Shown here piece after piece: positions 22,939-30,252 of a stretch of DNA of 49,896 nt (positions within the stretch are counted from its first letter, which is position 1; every line of letters starts with the position of its first letter). The translations under genes and the position numbers were made by a program. This stretch comes from a virus: the IMG/VR virus record IMGVR_UViG_3300023184_000186, positions 1 to 49,896 of that record, one strand, 5' to 3'. The notes below the pieces were generated by a model. That model was not told where the DNA came from. It did not search any database and saw only the letters and a program-made list of their open reading frames with translations.

Positions 22939-24750
22939 ATGAAAATGTACATGGTTTCAATCATTAACGCGGCAGAAGTCCGCAAGGTCGTGTTCATCAA
23001 CGCGTTCAATCGTTTCACTGGGTTGTGTGTCAACCGTTCTTGCCACGGCAAGCTTGGTGTTGATCGTGCTCGTGTTGACTACGATGACTGGGACATGGCT
23101 CCTCGCATCATGCGTGAGAGGATCATCACTGACTTAGCCGATCTCAAGGTCGCTGCTATGGCATACGCAGAGGCCGTGGCTGATCACCACGACGTTGCTA
23201 CCACGAGCACAGTCGAGGAAGTCAATGGTGACCTGCTCAAGTGGTTCATGACGTGGGGTTTGCCGTTCACCTATCGCATGTATAGTGTGCTGTGTGACAC
23301 CCTGTCTTGGGGTAGTACGAAGCGCGAGAAGATGCGCGGCATCATCAGCGACATGGAAGAACGCTTTAGTAGGTTGCACGGCAACCCTGTGCAGTGGCGT
23401 ATCAGCTACAAGGGCGCTACTTATCGCAGTGAGTATGGGTTCAAGAGCGCCAAGAACTTCTGTACTGAGATGGGTAGGCTCATCGCTGAGTCGATCAAGG
23501 AAGATGAGGATGTGTTCAGCGCATCGTTCATGGAAGACTACTCCACTGAGTCAGGCTTACATCACCGCATTGCTCAAGCCGCACACGATGCTTTACATAG
23601 TCATGGCATTAACTTCAATCTCACTGATTACTACTGCGATCACTGGGATCACACAGGCAACGGCAGCACAGTACTCATCAGCGGCGGACGTTATCGTGAA
23701 TACTGTTCGCACTGTGCACAGAACACCGATGTTGTTATCGAGACGTATGACACAGGCGTATTGATGGAGCGCGGCGCAGCGTACTGGCATGACGGCAACG
23801 AGGAGTACTACCAGCACGAGCCTGATAGTGACTACGATGACGAGAACAGCGATGACGACAGAGACAACGACACAAGCAGTCTCATGTCGTACACCGCCAA
23901 CGTGCTTGACGTGCTTGACAAGGACGCATCGTTCACATCGTCCCCGTTCGGTGAGTTCCACATGGGTGTCGAGGTCGAGCTTGTGACCAGCGGGTATGTC
24001 AGCGAGGCGGTCACTGATCTGCGTACCCAGTTGGGTGAGGACTACGTCATCTGTAAGTCTGACGGTTCGTTGCCCTCGGGTGGTGTCGAGGTTGTCACTG
24101 CGCCTCGTGGTCTGCATGACCACATCGCACGCTTCAAGGCGTGGACTATCGACAGTAAGTACCGTGCGTGGAACACCAACAAGTGCGGTATGCACGTTCA
24201 CATCGACTCTCGTGCGTTCACTCGCTTGACGCTGGGTAAGTTCATCATGTTCATCAATGACGAGAAGAATGCTGAGTTCGTTCGCAAGATCGCTGGTCGT
24301 CATCCACACATTGACGAGCAAGCCCGTACTTACTGTGCCGCCGAGGGGCAGTACGCTATGGAGAATCCAAGCAAGGCATTGAAGGGTAAGAGCAGTAGCC
24401 GTTACTACATGGTCAACACGACTTGTCTGCGTAGCTCCGAGGCTAACCGCTTGGGTGTGAGCTATGTCGGCGAGCGCAACTTCAACACCATCGAGCTGCG
24501 TGTGTTTCGTGCATCCCTCAAGAAAGAACGCTTGCTTGCCCAGATCGAGTTCACTCATGCGGTCATCATGTTCTGTCGCGTTGCAAGTATGCGTGACCTG
24601 AACGGTGCATCGTTCCTCAAGTGGCTCAAGTCTACGGACAACCGCTATCCGCATCTGTCCGACTGGTACGGTATCCGCCGCCGTGTCGGTGCTAAGAATG
24701 CTGCCCCATCCGAGTCAACCTGTGTTGACAACCTCACCGTATCGTCTTAA
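22939..24750 (+). CDS. Amidoligase-family protein (ATP-dependent COOH-NH2 ligase)
   Basis: A 603-residue protein. The C-terminal half is a glutamine-synthetase-like amidoligase. MGVEVELV (about 340-347) gives the first acidic metal ligands, and KSDGSLPSGGVEVVTAP (about 372-388) the second. KCGMHVHIDSR follows (about 414-424), then YYMVNTTCLR and FNTIELRVFR (about 513-522). Such enzymes join carboxyl and amino groups with ATP to modify peptides, proteins or metabolites. The N-terminal half (about 1-330) is unfamiliar. It has a Cys/His cluster (CDHWDH near 232, CSHC near 256) that could bind zinc, followed by a very acidic linker. The next gene encodes a class II glutamine amidotransferase, a likely ammonia source. 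GGAGAAGCATC precedes the ATG. Confidence 0.78.
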   Translation: MKMYMVSIINAAEVRKVVFINAFNRFTGLCVNRSCHGKLGVDRARVDYDDWDMAPRIMRERIITDLADLKVAAMAYAEAVADHHDVATTSTVEEVNGDLLKWFMTWGLPFTYRMYSVLCDTLSWGSTKREKMRGIISDMEERFSRLHGNPVQWRISYKGATYRSEYGFKSAKNFCTEMGRLIAESIKEDEDVFSASFMEDYSTESGLHHRIAQAAHDALHSHGINFNLTDYYCDHWDHTGNGSTVLISGGRYREYCSHCAQNTDVVIETYDTGVLMERGAAYWHDGNEEYYQHEPDSDYDDENSDDDRDNDTSSLMSYTANVLDVLDKDASFTSSPFGEFHMGVEVELVTSGYVSEAVTDLRTQLGEDYVICKSDGSLPSGGVEVVTAPRGLHDHIARFKAWTIDSKYRAWNTNKCGMHVHIDSRAFTRLTLGKFIMFINDEKNAEFVRKIAGRHPHIDEQARTYCAAEGQYAMENPSKALKGKSSSRYYMVNTTCLRSSEANRLGVSYVGERNFNTIELRVFRASLKKERLLAQIEFTHAVIMFCRVASMRDLNGASFLKWLKSTDNRYPHLSDWYGIRRRVGAKNAAPSESTCVDNLTVSS

Positions 24751-24771
24751 TATTTATAAAGGAATCTAATC

Positions 24772-25869
24772 ATGTGTTTAATCATCACTGGCACTTCTGC
24801 CAAAATCCGTTCGACTCTGCTCGACACACACGCGTTGCTCAGCGACATCTTCACCAACAATCCTGATGGCATCGGCATCATGTATGCCACGACCAAGGGC
24901 TTGAAGGTTGTCAAGCAGTTGCCTAAGTCTCTCGCTGATGCGACTCACTTCATCAGCAAGTTACCCAACGATGACCGCGAGCTTGCGATTCACTTTCGCT
25001 GGACTACGCACGGTCACACTGACCTGACCAACTGCCATCCGTATGACGTAATTCCTGGCTATGTAGCCATGATGCACAACGGCATCTTGCACACAGGCAA
25101 CGCTGCGGACAAGACCAAGTCCGACACATGGCACTTCATCCATGACTATCTTGCCAGCCCTACGACTGACCATCCACCGCTGGTACACAACGAGAAGTTC
25201 CGCGATATGCTTGCCGAGTTCATCGGTGACAACCGCTTCGTGTTCATGGATGGTGACGGCAAGATGAGCCATGTCAACTACGACCAAGGCGTTGAGCATG
25301 ACGGGCTGTGGTTCAGCAACACGTATGCGTGGAGACCAAGCCGCTTGATCCCCTCATACCAGTACTCGACCAAGTATGCTGCGCGTCACTACGACTTGAT
25401 GGACAGCAAGTACGACGATACATACGGTGGGTACAGGACACTGCCATCTAATACATGGAAGGATGACGATGATGCCTTGGGTAGCATCAAGCCGCGCAAG
25501 TTGTCAGCGCATGACCTTGCATGGGACGAGGACGACTATGCCTTTCCTGAAGATGATGTGCCTGAGTTTGTTGTAGAGCCTAGCGATCTGCTTGAGATCG
25601 TCATGGGTGCGGATGCTGAAGCGTTGTCCGACCTGCTTGAGCAAGTGCCTGAGACTACTATAAACATTCTCTGCAATGTGTTGGTGTGTGAGGGAACCAA
25701 GTGGACTAAGGCTGACGATATGTCAGCGCTTGAGGTAAGCATCTATCAGTCGTTCCTTGCGGGGGATATGGTTGCCTTGCTGGATGCTGTAGACAATGGG
25801 TTGCATGGTAATGTCGCTGACGTTGCGTGCTACTACATGAACTGGACACACAAGCTCGCGCTTGTGTAA
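24772..25869 (+). CDS. Class II glutamine amidotransferase-like protein
   Basis: A 365-residue protein starting MCLIITGT: Cys2 is the usual N-terminal nucleophile once Met is removed. Further family marks are NPDGIGIMYA (about 30-39), HFRWTTHGHTDLTNCHPYD (about 75-93) and VAMMHNGIL (about 98-106). These are the glutamine-binding and catalytic elements of Ntn-type glutaminases, which release ammonia. The last 150 residues are acidic (KDDDDALG, DEDDYAFPEDDVPEF) and unfamiliar. It lies 21 bp after the amidoligase gene with AAAGGA ahead. Together they could form an amide on a target still unknown. A hairpin terminator follows. Confidence 0.82.
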   Translation: MCLIITGTSAKIRSTLLDTHALLSDIFTNNPDGIGIMYATTKGLKVVKQLPKSLADATHFISKLPNDDRELAIHFRWTTHGHTDLTNCHPYDVIPGYVAMMHNGILHTGNAADKTKSDTWHFIHDYLASPTTDHPPLVHNEKFRDMLAEFIGDNRFVFMDGDGKMSHVNYDQGVEHDGLWFSNTYAWRPSRLIPSYQYSTKYAARHYDLMDSKYDDTYGGYRTLPSNTWKDDDDALGSIKPRKLSAHDLAWDEDDYAFPEDDVPEFVVEPSDLLEIVMGADAEALSDLLEQVPETTINILCNVLVCEGTKWTKADDMSALEVSIYQSFLAGDMVALLDAVDNGLHGNVADVACYYMNWTHKLALV

Positions 25870-25875
25870 TCTGGC

Positions 25876-25901
25876 GGGAGAGAAATTCTCTCCCATTTTT
25901 T
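25876..25901 (+). terminator. Dispersed inverted repeat copy 5, acting as terminator
   Basis: GGGAGAGAA-A-TTCTCTCCC (25876-25894) followed by ATTTTTT. Same core as copies 1-4, but the outer pairs are changed on both arms (A to G, T to C), so base pairing is kept. With the U tract it should end the amidoligase transcript. Confidence 0.8.
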
Positions 25902-25920
25902 AAACTAAAGGAGAAGTGAA

Positions 25921-26178
25921 ATGTATAAAGTAATTAAAACCAATGATGGGTTCATGGTCGAAGATCAGTACGAGGGCGAGTATGTCCATGATGAGCATGG
26001 CAATAACTTGTTTGACTCGGAGTATGAGGCGCAACAGTTGATGACCATAGCGCGTATGCGCGATGCGATAGATGCAATCTTTATTGCAGTAGAAGAGGGG
26101 GATGCAGAAACCATAGCGCACTTGGCGCTTCGTTACAAACAGCTTTTTGGAACCAAGGAGAAGCAAAATGAAAATTGA
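25921..26178 (+). CDS. Small acidic early protein, 85 aa
   Basis: Starts MYKVIKTNDGFMVEDQYEGE; helical second half (TIARMRDAIDAIFIAVEEGD, LALRYKQLFG). AAAGGAGAAGTGAA precedes the ATG. First gene after the hairpin terminator. No family recognised. Confidence 0.6.
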   Translation: MYKVIKTNDGFMVEDQYEGEYVHDEHGNNLFDSEYEAQQLMTIARMRDAIDAIFIAVEEGDAETIAHLALRYKQLFGTKEKQNEN

Positions 26179-26338
26179 GATTGACACAGAACGACTGATT
26201 GAAGAAGCAGTCAAATACATGGAAGATGCAAACGACTTGCGCTGGTCTGTCGGTCAGGCCTTACAAGAGTTGTACTGGCATCAAGGATGGGCAGAGTTAC
26301 AAACCGAACTGACAAAACGATACAACGAGGAGAAGTGA
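26168..26338 (+). CDS. Small early protein, 56 aa
   Basis: Start MKIEIDTERLIEEAVKYMED, chosen for AAGGAGAAGCAAA ahead of it. Entirely helical by appearance; WHQGWAELQTELTKRYNEEK end. It overlaps the preceding gene by 11 bp. Not recognised. Confidence 0.55.
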   Translation: MKIEIDTERLIEEAVKYMEDANDLRWSVGQALQELYWHQGWAELQTELTKRYNEEK

Positions 26339-26339
26339 A

Positions 26340-26522
26340 ATGAAGAAGTATCAAGTGATGGTAGCCATGTCCTACTACGTGTGGGTTGAGGTCGAAGCTG
26401 AGACGCAAGACTTGGCAAAAGATCAAGCGTTACGCAAAGCGTGGCGTGCACAAGCCAACGGCGATGGGTACTGGGGCGAAGAGCCAAGTGTGTTAGAGAT
26501 ACAAGAAGGAGAAGCAAAATGA
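26340..26522 (+). CDS. Small early protein, 60 aa
   Basis: Reads MKKYQVMVAMSYYVWVEVEA, then a helix around DLAKDQALRKAWRAQ and an acidic end. Strand-strand-helix appearance. GAGGAGAAGTGAA precedes the ATG. Function unknown. Confidence 0.55.
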   Translation: MKKYQVMVAMSYYVWVEVEAETQDLAKDQALRKAWRAQANGDGYWGEEPSVLEIQEGEAK

Positions 26523-26755
26523 CTTTATATTTCTGGAGAAGAAGCCAATACTCAACCTACCTTGAAGCAAAGAAGCAGGGTGGGCTGTATCAGATAGGCG
26601 GGTTGCAAACTGAGTACCGCACGTTGTATGAGTGCGGTGGTGACTTGGCAGATACGCTTGATGCAATACATACCACGAGGGACATGATGGACAGTAGCGA
26701 GCGCCTCGGGCATGTACTGCTCGATGACGATGGTAAATTTTTAGACGCAATGTGA
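26519..26755 (+). CDS. Small early protein, 78 aa
   Basis: Start MTLYFWRRSQYSTYLEAKKQ, with AAGGAGAAGCAAA ahead, overlapping the previous gene by ATGA. GGDLADTLDAIHTTRDMMDS helix, LGHVLLDDDGKFLDAM end. No family recognised. Confidence 0.55.
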   Translation: MTLYFWRRSQYSTYLEAKKQGGLYQIGGLQTEYRTLYECGGDLADTLDAIHTTRDMMDSSERLGHVLLDDDGKFLDAM

Positions 26756-26766
26756 AAGGAACATTC

Positions 26767-26928
26767 ATGACTGACTTTGATGGAAGACTTGACGCGTACT
26801 ACGACAGGCTGCTGGCTCAGCACCAGCGCAAGATAGACGCAGAAGATGAAGACGAACTTGAAGAAGGAGACGATGATGACTTTGAAGAATCTGATTTACC
26901 TGTTGGCAATCCTCACCATAACCCTTGA
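26767..26928 (+). CDS. Very acidic early peptide, 53 aa
   Basis: ATG with AAAGGAACATTC ahead, a leader shared with 35934. Reads MTDFDGRLDAYYDRLLAQHQ, then a strongly acidic run (about 24-43, including EDEDELEEGDDDDFEE), ending VGNPHHNP. The acidic stretch could mimic DNA, as in some small phage inhibitors, but this is a guess. Its 3' part overlaps another frame beginning at 26876. Confidence 0.5.
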   Translation: MTDFDGRLDAYYDRLLAQHQRKIDAEDEDELEEGDDDDFEESDLPVGNPHHNP

Positions 26929-27178
26929 CCTTTTTGTATGGAGACCAGACTATGAACCAGAACAACTACGACCTGCAAACCCCAGAGGGTATGGAGAACT
27001 CAAAGCTATGGCTATCGCACGCTCTGACGCTGATTGGAGACAACGGCATCTGGGGCATCCCTCGATCAAGCACCGTCGTGCGTATCGACAAGCCGAGCAA
27101 GACTGCGACAGTCGTAGCCCAAGACTTACCAGACGTGAGTATCGAGCTTGTCTTCGAGGCACTCGGCTGGACGGTTGA
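26876..27178 (+). CDS. Possible membrane-anchored protein overlapping both neighbours
   Basis: From ATG at 26876 (another ATG at 26873), AAGGAG lies six bases ahead. The product would be 100 residues: an N-terminal membrane segment NLIYLLAILTITLDLFVW (about 4-21), then a very basic tail (RREYRACLRGTRLDG at the end). It overlaps the acidic peptide gene and nearly all of 26952-27200 in a third frame. The site and membrane segment support it; the unusually Arg-rich tail could be an artefact of the other frame. Confidence 0.35.
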   Translation: MTLKNLIYLLAILTITLDLFVWRPDYEPEQLRPANPRGYGELKAMAIARSDADWRQRHLGHPSIKHRRAYRQAEQDCDSRSPRLTRREYRACLRGTRLDG

Positions 27179-27200
27179 GTATGCCGATAACGACCGATAG
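26952..27200 (+). CDS. Small early protein, 82 aa
   Basis: Start MNQNNYDLQTPEGMENSKLW with GGAGACC ahead. Soluble: SHALTLIGDNGIWGIPRSST, then PDVSIELVFEALGWTVEYAD. A balanced composition makes this the most likely real frame of the three overlapping ones. Unknown function. Confidence 0.55.
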   Translation: MNQNNYDLQTPEGMENSKLWLSHALTLIGDNGIWGIPRSSTVVRIDKPSKTATVVAQDLPDVSIELVFEALGWTVEYADNDR

Positions 27201-27223
27201 TGGACACTAACATTGTCCAACCA

Positions 27224-27256
27224 TTGACAACCTCGGGAAACCGAGGTACATTTTTT
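27224..27256 (+). promoter_or_regulatory. Promoter whose spacer is a terminator hairpin
   Basis: Terminator: ACCTCGG (27230-27236), GAAA loop, CCGAGGT (27241-27247), then ACATTTTTT. Promoter: TTGACA (27224-27229), spacer 27230-27246 (17 bp), TACATT (27247-27252). The hairpin is exactly the spacer. It could stop upstream transcription and restart for the gene at 27273. Confidence 0.6.
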
Positions 27257-27272
27257 ATTCAAGGAGAAAGCA

Positions 27273-27800
27273 ATGCCAGACTTAAAAAGTGAGATGAGCA
27301 AGGTTCTCGACGCATGGGAACAAGACGACCAACAAACACAGGAGAAGCAAGTGCAAAACACATTACCGCAAATATTCAAACCAACCAACAACGTGTCACG
27401 CGAGACGTTCAACTACATACGAGACAACCCAAACAAAAACAGCGGTGAGATACGTGCTGAACTAGCCAAGCGAGGGTTCAACGCAGGGTCAGTGGGTTCA
27501 CTCATCACGCAGTACGTTAAGCAAGGGTTTGCAAAGAGAGATGACAACGGTAGATACGCGACCATCGTGCCCGAGTACACACCACTGAAGTCAACCAAGA
27601 AGTTCCGATCAGAGGGCAAGCGCACGAACAAGATCGTGCAGATCAAGAGTAAGTCACCAAGCGCAGGCATCGCCGCGTTGAAGGTCGATACTACGCCCAA
27701 GGTCAAGCCATCGTGGGATGTAGACACAGTGCTCGACACCATGAGTATTGTGCAAGCACGCACCTTGTACGATGCCCTCAAGAAAATATTTGGAGGTTGA
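27273..27800 (+). CDS. Putative winged-helix DNA-binding protein
   Basis: A 175-residue protein. The region NVSRETFNYIRDNPNKNSGE followed by IRAELAKRGFNAGSVGSLIT and GFAKRDDNGRYATI (about 40-98) reads as a winged helix with a two-strand wing. Basic linkers follow (KSTKKFRSEGKRTNK), and the C-terminal helix is VDTVLDTMSIVQARTLYDAL. Proteins of this kind act as phage transcription or replication regulators. It has its own promoter; the TTGACA overlaps the GTCCAACC motif region. The DNA target is unknown. Confidence 0.65.
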   Translation: MPDLKSEMSKVLDAWEQDDQQTQEKQVQNTLPQIFKPTNNVSRETFNYIRDNPNKNSGEIRAELAKRGFNAGSVGSLITQYVKQGFAKRDDNGRYATIVPEYTPLKSTKKFRSEGKRTNKIVQIKSKSPSAGIAALKVDTTPKVKPSWDVDTVLDTMSIVQARTLYDALKKIFGG

Positions 27801-27801
27801 T

Positions 27802-27921
27802 ATGTGGGACGTACTTGTAACGATAACGTTGATGGCGTTCGGTGCAGTCGCGCTGATTGCTATCTGTGCCCTGATCGGATGGGCTGTATTCTGGATGCAG
27901 AACGGAGGGCGTGATGACTAA
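27802..27921 (+). CDS. Small single-span membrane peptide, 39 aa
   Basis: ATG with GGAGG ahead. Reads MWDVLVTITLMAFGAVALIA and then ICALIGWAVFWMQNGGRDD: a single membrane segment of about 30 residues with a polar end. It overlaps the start of the GIY-YIG gene by 8 bp. Possibly a regulator of an envelope process. Confidence 0.55.
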   Translation: MWDVLVTITLMAFGAVALIAICALIGWAVFWMQNGGRDD

Positions 27922-28447
27922 CTGGATGCAGAGCAGAACACCAGAAGAACGCAAAGCACTAGCTGCCAAGTCTGTAGCCACACGTCAGAAGAACATACGA
28001 GAACGTGAAGCACAGCGGCTTGCTGACATTGAGCAGCGCGACAGTTTGAAGTGTGAGATCAAGGAACTTGAAGCCAAGCGCAACGAGTTGCATAGACTTG
28101 AGTTGGTGAATGAGACCGCGCTTAAATTGACAGGCAAGTCCCTGCTTCGTGAGGAGGAGATTGTTAGTGCAGCGAACACTTGGGATTTGGCAATAGGTGT
28201 GTATTTCTTGATTGATACAGGCAAGGTTGTTTATGTTGGGCAATCAACCAATGTGTACGCAAGGATTGCCAGCCATCATGACAAAGTGTTCGACAGCTTC
28301 GCGTTCATGCCATGCAATAAAAAAGCTCTGGACAATTTGGAGTCTTTGTACATACACATACTTCGACCAGCACTTAACGGCACGTATGTGCACGGCACAA
28401 AGCATGCACCGATAACACTTGAGAAACTTATTGGAGTAACACCATGA
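27914..28447 (+). CDS. GIY-YIG domain protein
   Basis: Start ATG at 27914 (MTNWMQSRTPEERKALAAKS), with GGAGGG ahead; an upstream GTG is in frame. 177 residues. The N-terminal half is a charged coiled coil (RLADIEQRDSLKCEIKELEA). The C-terminal GIY-YIG nuclease core has GVYFLIDTGKVVYVGQSTNV (about 96-115), ARIASHH, and the Glu-bearing helix DNLESLYIHILRPALNG. No NUMOD motifs, unlike the one at 4257, so it may be a resident nuclease for repair, recombination or host DNA attack rather than homing. Confidence 0.8.
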   Translation: MTNWMQSRTPEERKALAAKSVATRQKNIREREAQRLADIEQRDSLKCEIKELEAKRNELHRLELVNETALKLTGKSLLREEEIVSAANTWDLAIGVYFLIDTGKVVYVGQSTNVYARIASHHDKVFDSFAFMPCNKKALDNLESLYIHILRPALNGTYVHGTKHAPITLEKLIGVTP

Positions 28448-28662
28448 CTGAGTTCAACAGACCAACACCAGAGGACGAAGCGTTCAATGACATTGAGCGC
28501 ACCAGCAAGATCAGGCAGGAGATTATCAAGCGGCAGATGGAGCCGCCACAGACACGCAACAACATCATCGAAGAAGTGGCGCTGCACGTTGAGAAGCTCA
28601 AAGGCTTTGGCAAGGACACGACTGATTCGTTGGCCGTTTACATCAGGGAGATGAAGAAATGA
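28444..28662 (+). CDS. Small early protein, 72 aa
   Basis: A polar helical protein, MTEFNRPTPEDEAFNDIERT followed by SKIRQEIIKRQMEPP. It overlaps both neighbours by ATGA; GGAGTAACACC precedes the ATG. Unknown. Confidence 0.6.
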   Translation: MTEFNRPTPEDEAFNDIERTSKIRQEIIKRQMEPPQTRNNIIEEVALHVEKLKGFGKDTTDSLAVYIREMKK

Positions 28663-29024
28663 AAACAGAAAAAGAATGGACAACAGAAGCAGGGCTGAAG
28701 GCTCAGGTGATTGCAACACCGATGGGTCACCGCTGTGGGTATGTGGGTGTGCCAGAAGGACATCCGATGTATGGCAAACACTATGACGAAGTTAATGTTT
28801 ACGTGCATGGTGGATTGACATTTTCACACGATGAGGATGGGTTGTGGTGGTTTGGTTATGACTGCGCTCATTCGGATGATGCTAAAGACCCCGAGCTGAT
28901 GAGTGCTGAATACAAGAAAGTGTTTATGGACTGGCCTCGGTTCAATGAAGGCACCATCAAGACGCTGGAGTTCTGCGTTGCTGAGTGCGAGTCATTGGCG
29001 AAACAACTTGAGGAGATGAAATGA
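28659..29024 (+). CDS. Conserved phage protein of unknown function, 121 aa
   Basis: Holds CGYVGVPEGHPMYGKHYDEV, then NVYVHGGLTFSHD and WWFGYDCAHSDD. I recognise this as a protein type common in phages of many hosts, usually annotated as hypothetical. The Cys, His and Asp residues are spaced as if for a metal or catalytic site, though none is proven. ATGA overlaps on both sides. Confidence 0.75.
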   Translation: MKTEKEWTTEAGLKAQVIATPMGHRCGYVGVPEGHPMYGKHYDEVNVYVHGGLTFSHDEDGLWWFGYDCAHSDDAKDPELMSAEYKKVFMDWPRFNEGTIKTLEFCVAECESLAKQLEEMK

Positions 29025-29305
29025 ACATTGATGAACACAAGTTTTTACTTGAAGTAGAACACCGTGCAAAAGACCCAGAGACAGCAAGAGCCATCATTAA
29101 CTTTGCCATCACTGGTATGCACAACAAGGCAGTGGAAAACCGTGAACACGCTATTGACATGGAAACAGTGGCTTGCGTTGCGCTAAACCATCGGCTGTTT
29201 AAAGACGGCAGCAGACTCATAGTTGACAAGCTGGAGAAATGGAAACACAGGAACGGCTTGCGCTGGGACGATCAGATCAAAGCACTACGGGAGAAAGCAA
29301 AATGA
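29021..29305 (+). CDS. Small early protein, 94 aa
   Basis: Helical: MNIDEHKFLLEVEHRAKDPE, ETARAIINFAITGMHNKAVE, and a basic end. GAGGAGATGAA precedes the ATG. ATGA overlaps on both sides. No family recognised. Confidence 0.6.
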   Translation: MNIDEHKFLLEVEHRAKDPETARAIINFAITGMHNKAVENREHAIDMETVACVALNHRLFKDGSRLIVDKLEKWKHRNGLRWDDQIKALREKAK

Positions 29306-29538
29306 ACAACCAGTCACCATTTACAACAAAGAATTATCAAGGCATTGATCCCGGATTCCCAAAACGAGAGGCAATAGAAGAAACTGGATTTGGCATCAGC
29401 GCAATGAGCATGAGTTTGCGTGATTACTTTGCGACACATGCTATGCAAGCGTTAATTGACAACGATGGTTTATTTTCAGAGATACCAACACAGGCTTACG
29501 CTTTGGCAGATGCAATGCTGAAAGCGAGGGGTGAATGA
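29302..29538 (+). CDS. Small phage protein with MSLRDYFA motif, 78 aa
   Basis: Start MNNQSPFTTKNYQGID chosen for GGGAGAAAGCAAA ahead. The core GISAMSMSLRDYFATHAMQA and the end YALADAMLKARGE match small proteins frequent in phage early regions. Function unknown. Confidence 0.65.
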   Translation: MNNQSPFTTKNYQGIDPGFPKREAIEETGFGISAMSMSLRDYFATHAMQALIDNDGLFSEIPTQAYALADAMLKARGE

Positions 29539-29750
29539 GAGACACGGTAAGTAAATTCATCCGTGAGATTCTGCGCTCCCGCACCCTGCGGGAGATCATT
29601 GCTAAAGAACTGCGTGAAGCACATCAGAAGAAGCTTGAAGCTGAGTCTGCTGTTGAGTATGCAGTTTCTATCGTTCAGTACAACGAAAAGCGCATCAAGC
29701 GCCTTGAGAACAGACTGACAGAACATACACAGGAAGGAGACTACACATGA
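29535..29750 (+). CDS. Small coiled-coil protein, 71 aa
   Basis: Almost wholly helical: MRDTVSKFIREILRSRTLRE, then ELREAHQKKLEAESAVEYAV and NEKRIKRLENRLTEHTQEG. Probably oligomeric. ATGA overlaps both sides; GAGGGGTGA precedes the ATG. Confidence 0.6.
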   Translation: MRDTVSKFIREILRSRTLREIIAKELREAHQKKLEAESAVEYAVSIVQYNEKRIKRLENRLTEHTQEGDYT

Positions 29751-30013
29751 CACAAGAAGAAATCATGGGGATGTGGAACAGCATTACTAAATATGCACCA
29801 AGCGAAGTGCGTATTGCAGAATTTGCCAAACTTGTAGCCGCTAAAGAACGTGAAGCGTTTGAAAAAATTTGTGATGAAGTAATAAATTCTGAACGTGATG
29901 GGGCTGAAGAAGCTGACCACAACAACAACGAAAGTTACGAAGGCTACGATGACGGCTGGTTTGATGCTTGTAATACCCTTAAATTTTTTGTTAAAAAACG
30001 AGGTGAAGCATGA
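29747..30013 (+). CDS. Early protein sharing a module with the next gene, 88 aa
   Basis: MTQEEIMGMWNSITKYAPSE start, IAEFAKLVAAKEREAFEKIC module, acidic spacer, then GWFDACNTLKFFVKKRGEA. The LVAAKEREA.-.C...RGEA build recurs in the next gene, so the two look like diverged duplicates. The end codes GEA plus overlapping ATGA for the next start. Function unknown. Confidence 0.65.
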   Translation: MTQEEIMGMWNSITKYAPSEVRIAEFAKLVAAKEREAFEKICDEVINSERDGAEEADHNNNESYEGYDDGWFDACNTLKFFVKKRGEA

Positions 30014-30252
30014 AACAAGAAATCATTGAGATGGCAAGAGAGGCTGGATTCATGATGGAAAACTCAGCCGCAATTCAAGCCGCAGAAATCTTTGCTAACC
30101 TTGTAGCCGCCAAAGCAACAGCCAAAGAACGTGAAGCCTGTGCAAGAGTGTGTGAAATCGGAATAAACAATGCAACCGATTGGGACAGTAGCGATTGGGA
30201 TCAAGCCTGTGAAAATCGTGCGTACCACATCAGAGCCAGAGGTGAAGCATGA
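30010..30252 (+). CDS. Early protein, diverged duplicate, 80 aa
   Basis: MKQEIIEMAREAGFMMENSA start, EIFANLVAAKATAKEREACA in the middle, ENRAYHIRARGEA end. This N-terminal MAREAGF and C-terminal RGEA build is one I associate with small phage proteins of proteobacterial phages. Preceded by AGGTGAAGC, which is also the coding end of the previous gene. Confidence 0.65.
   Translation: MKQEIIEMAREAGFMMENSAAIQAAEIFANLVAAKATAKEREACARVCEIGINNATDWDSSDWDQACENRAYHIRARGEA

Noticed and set aside
23593-24654. Long minus-strand frame opposite the amidoligase gene
   Set aside because: It is the mirror of a GC-rich, codon-biased gene with family motifs on the plus strand, has no RBS and no protein-like composition.
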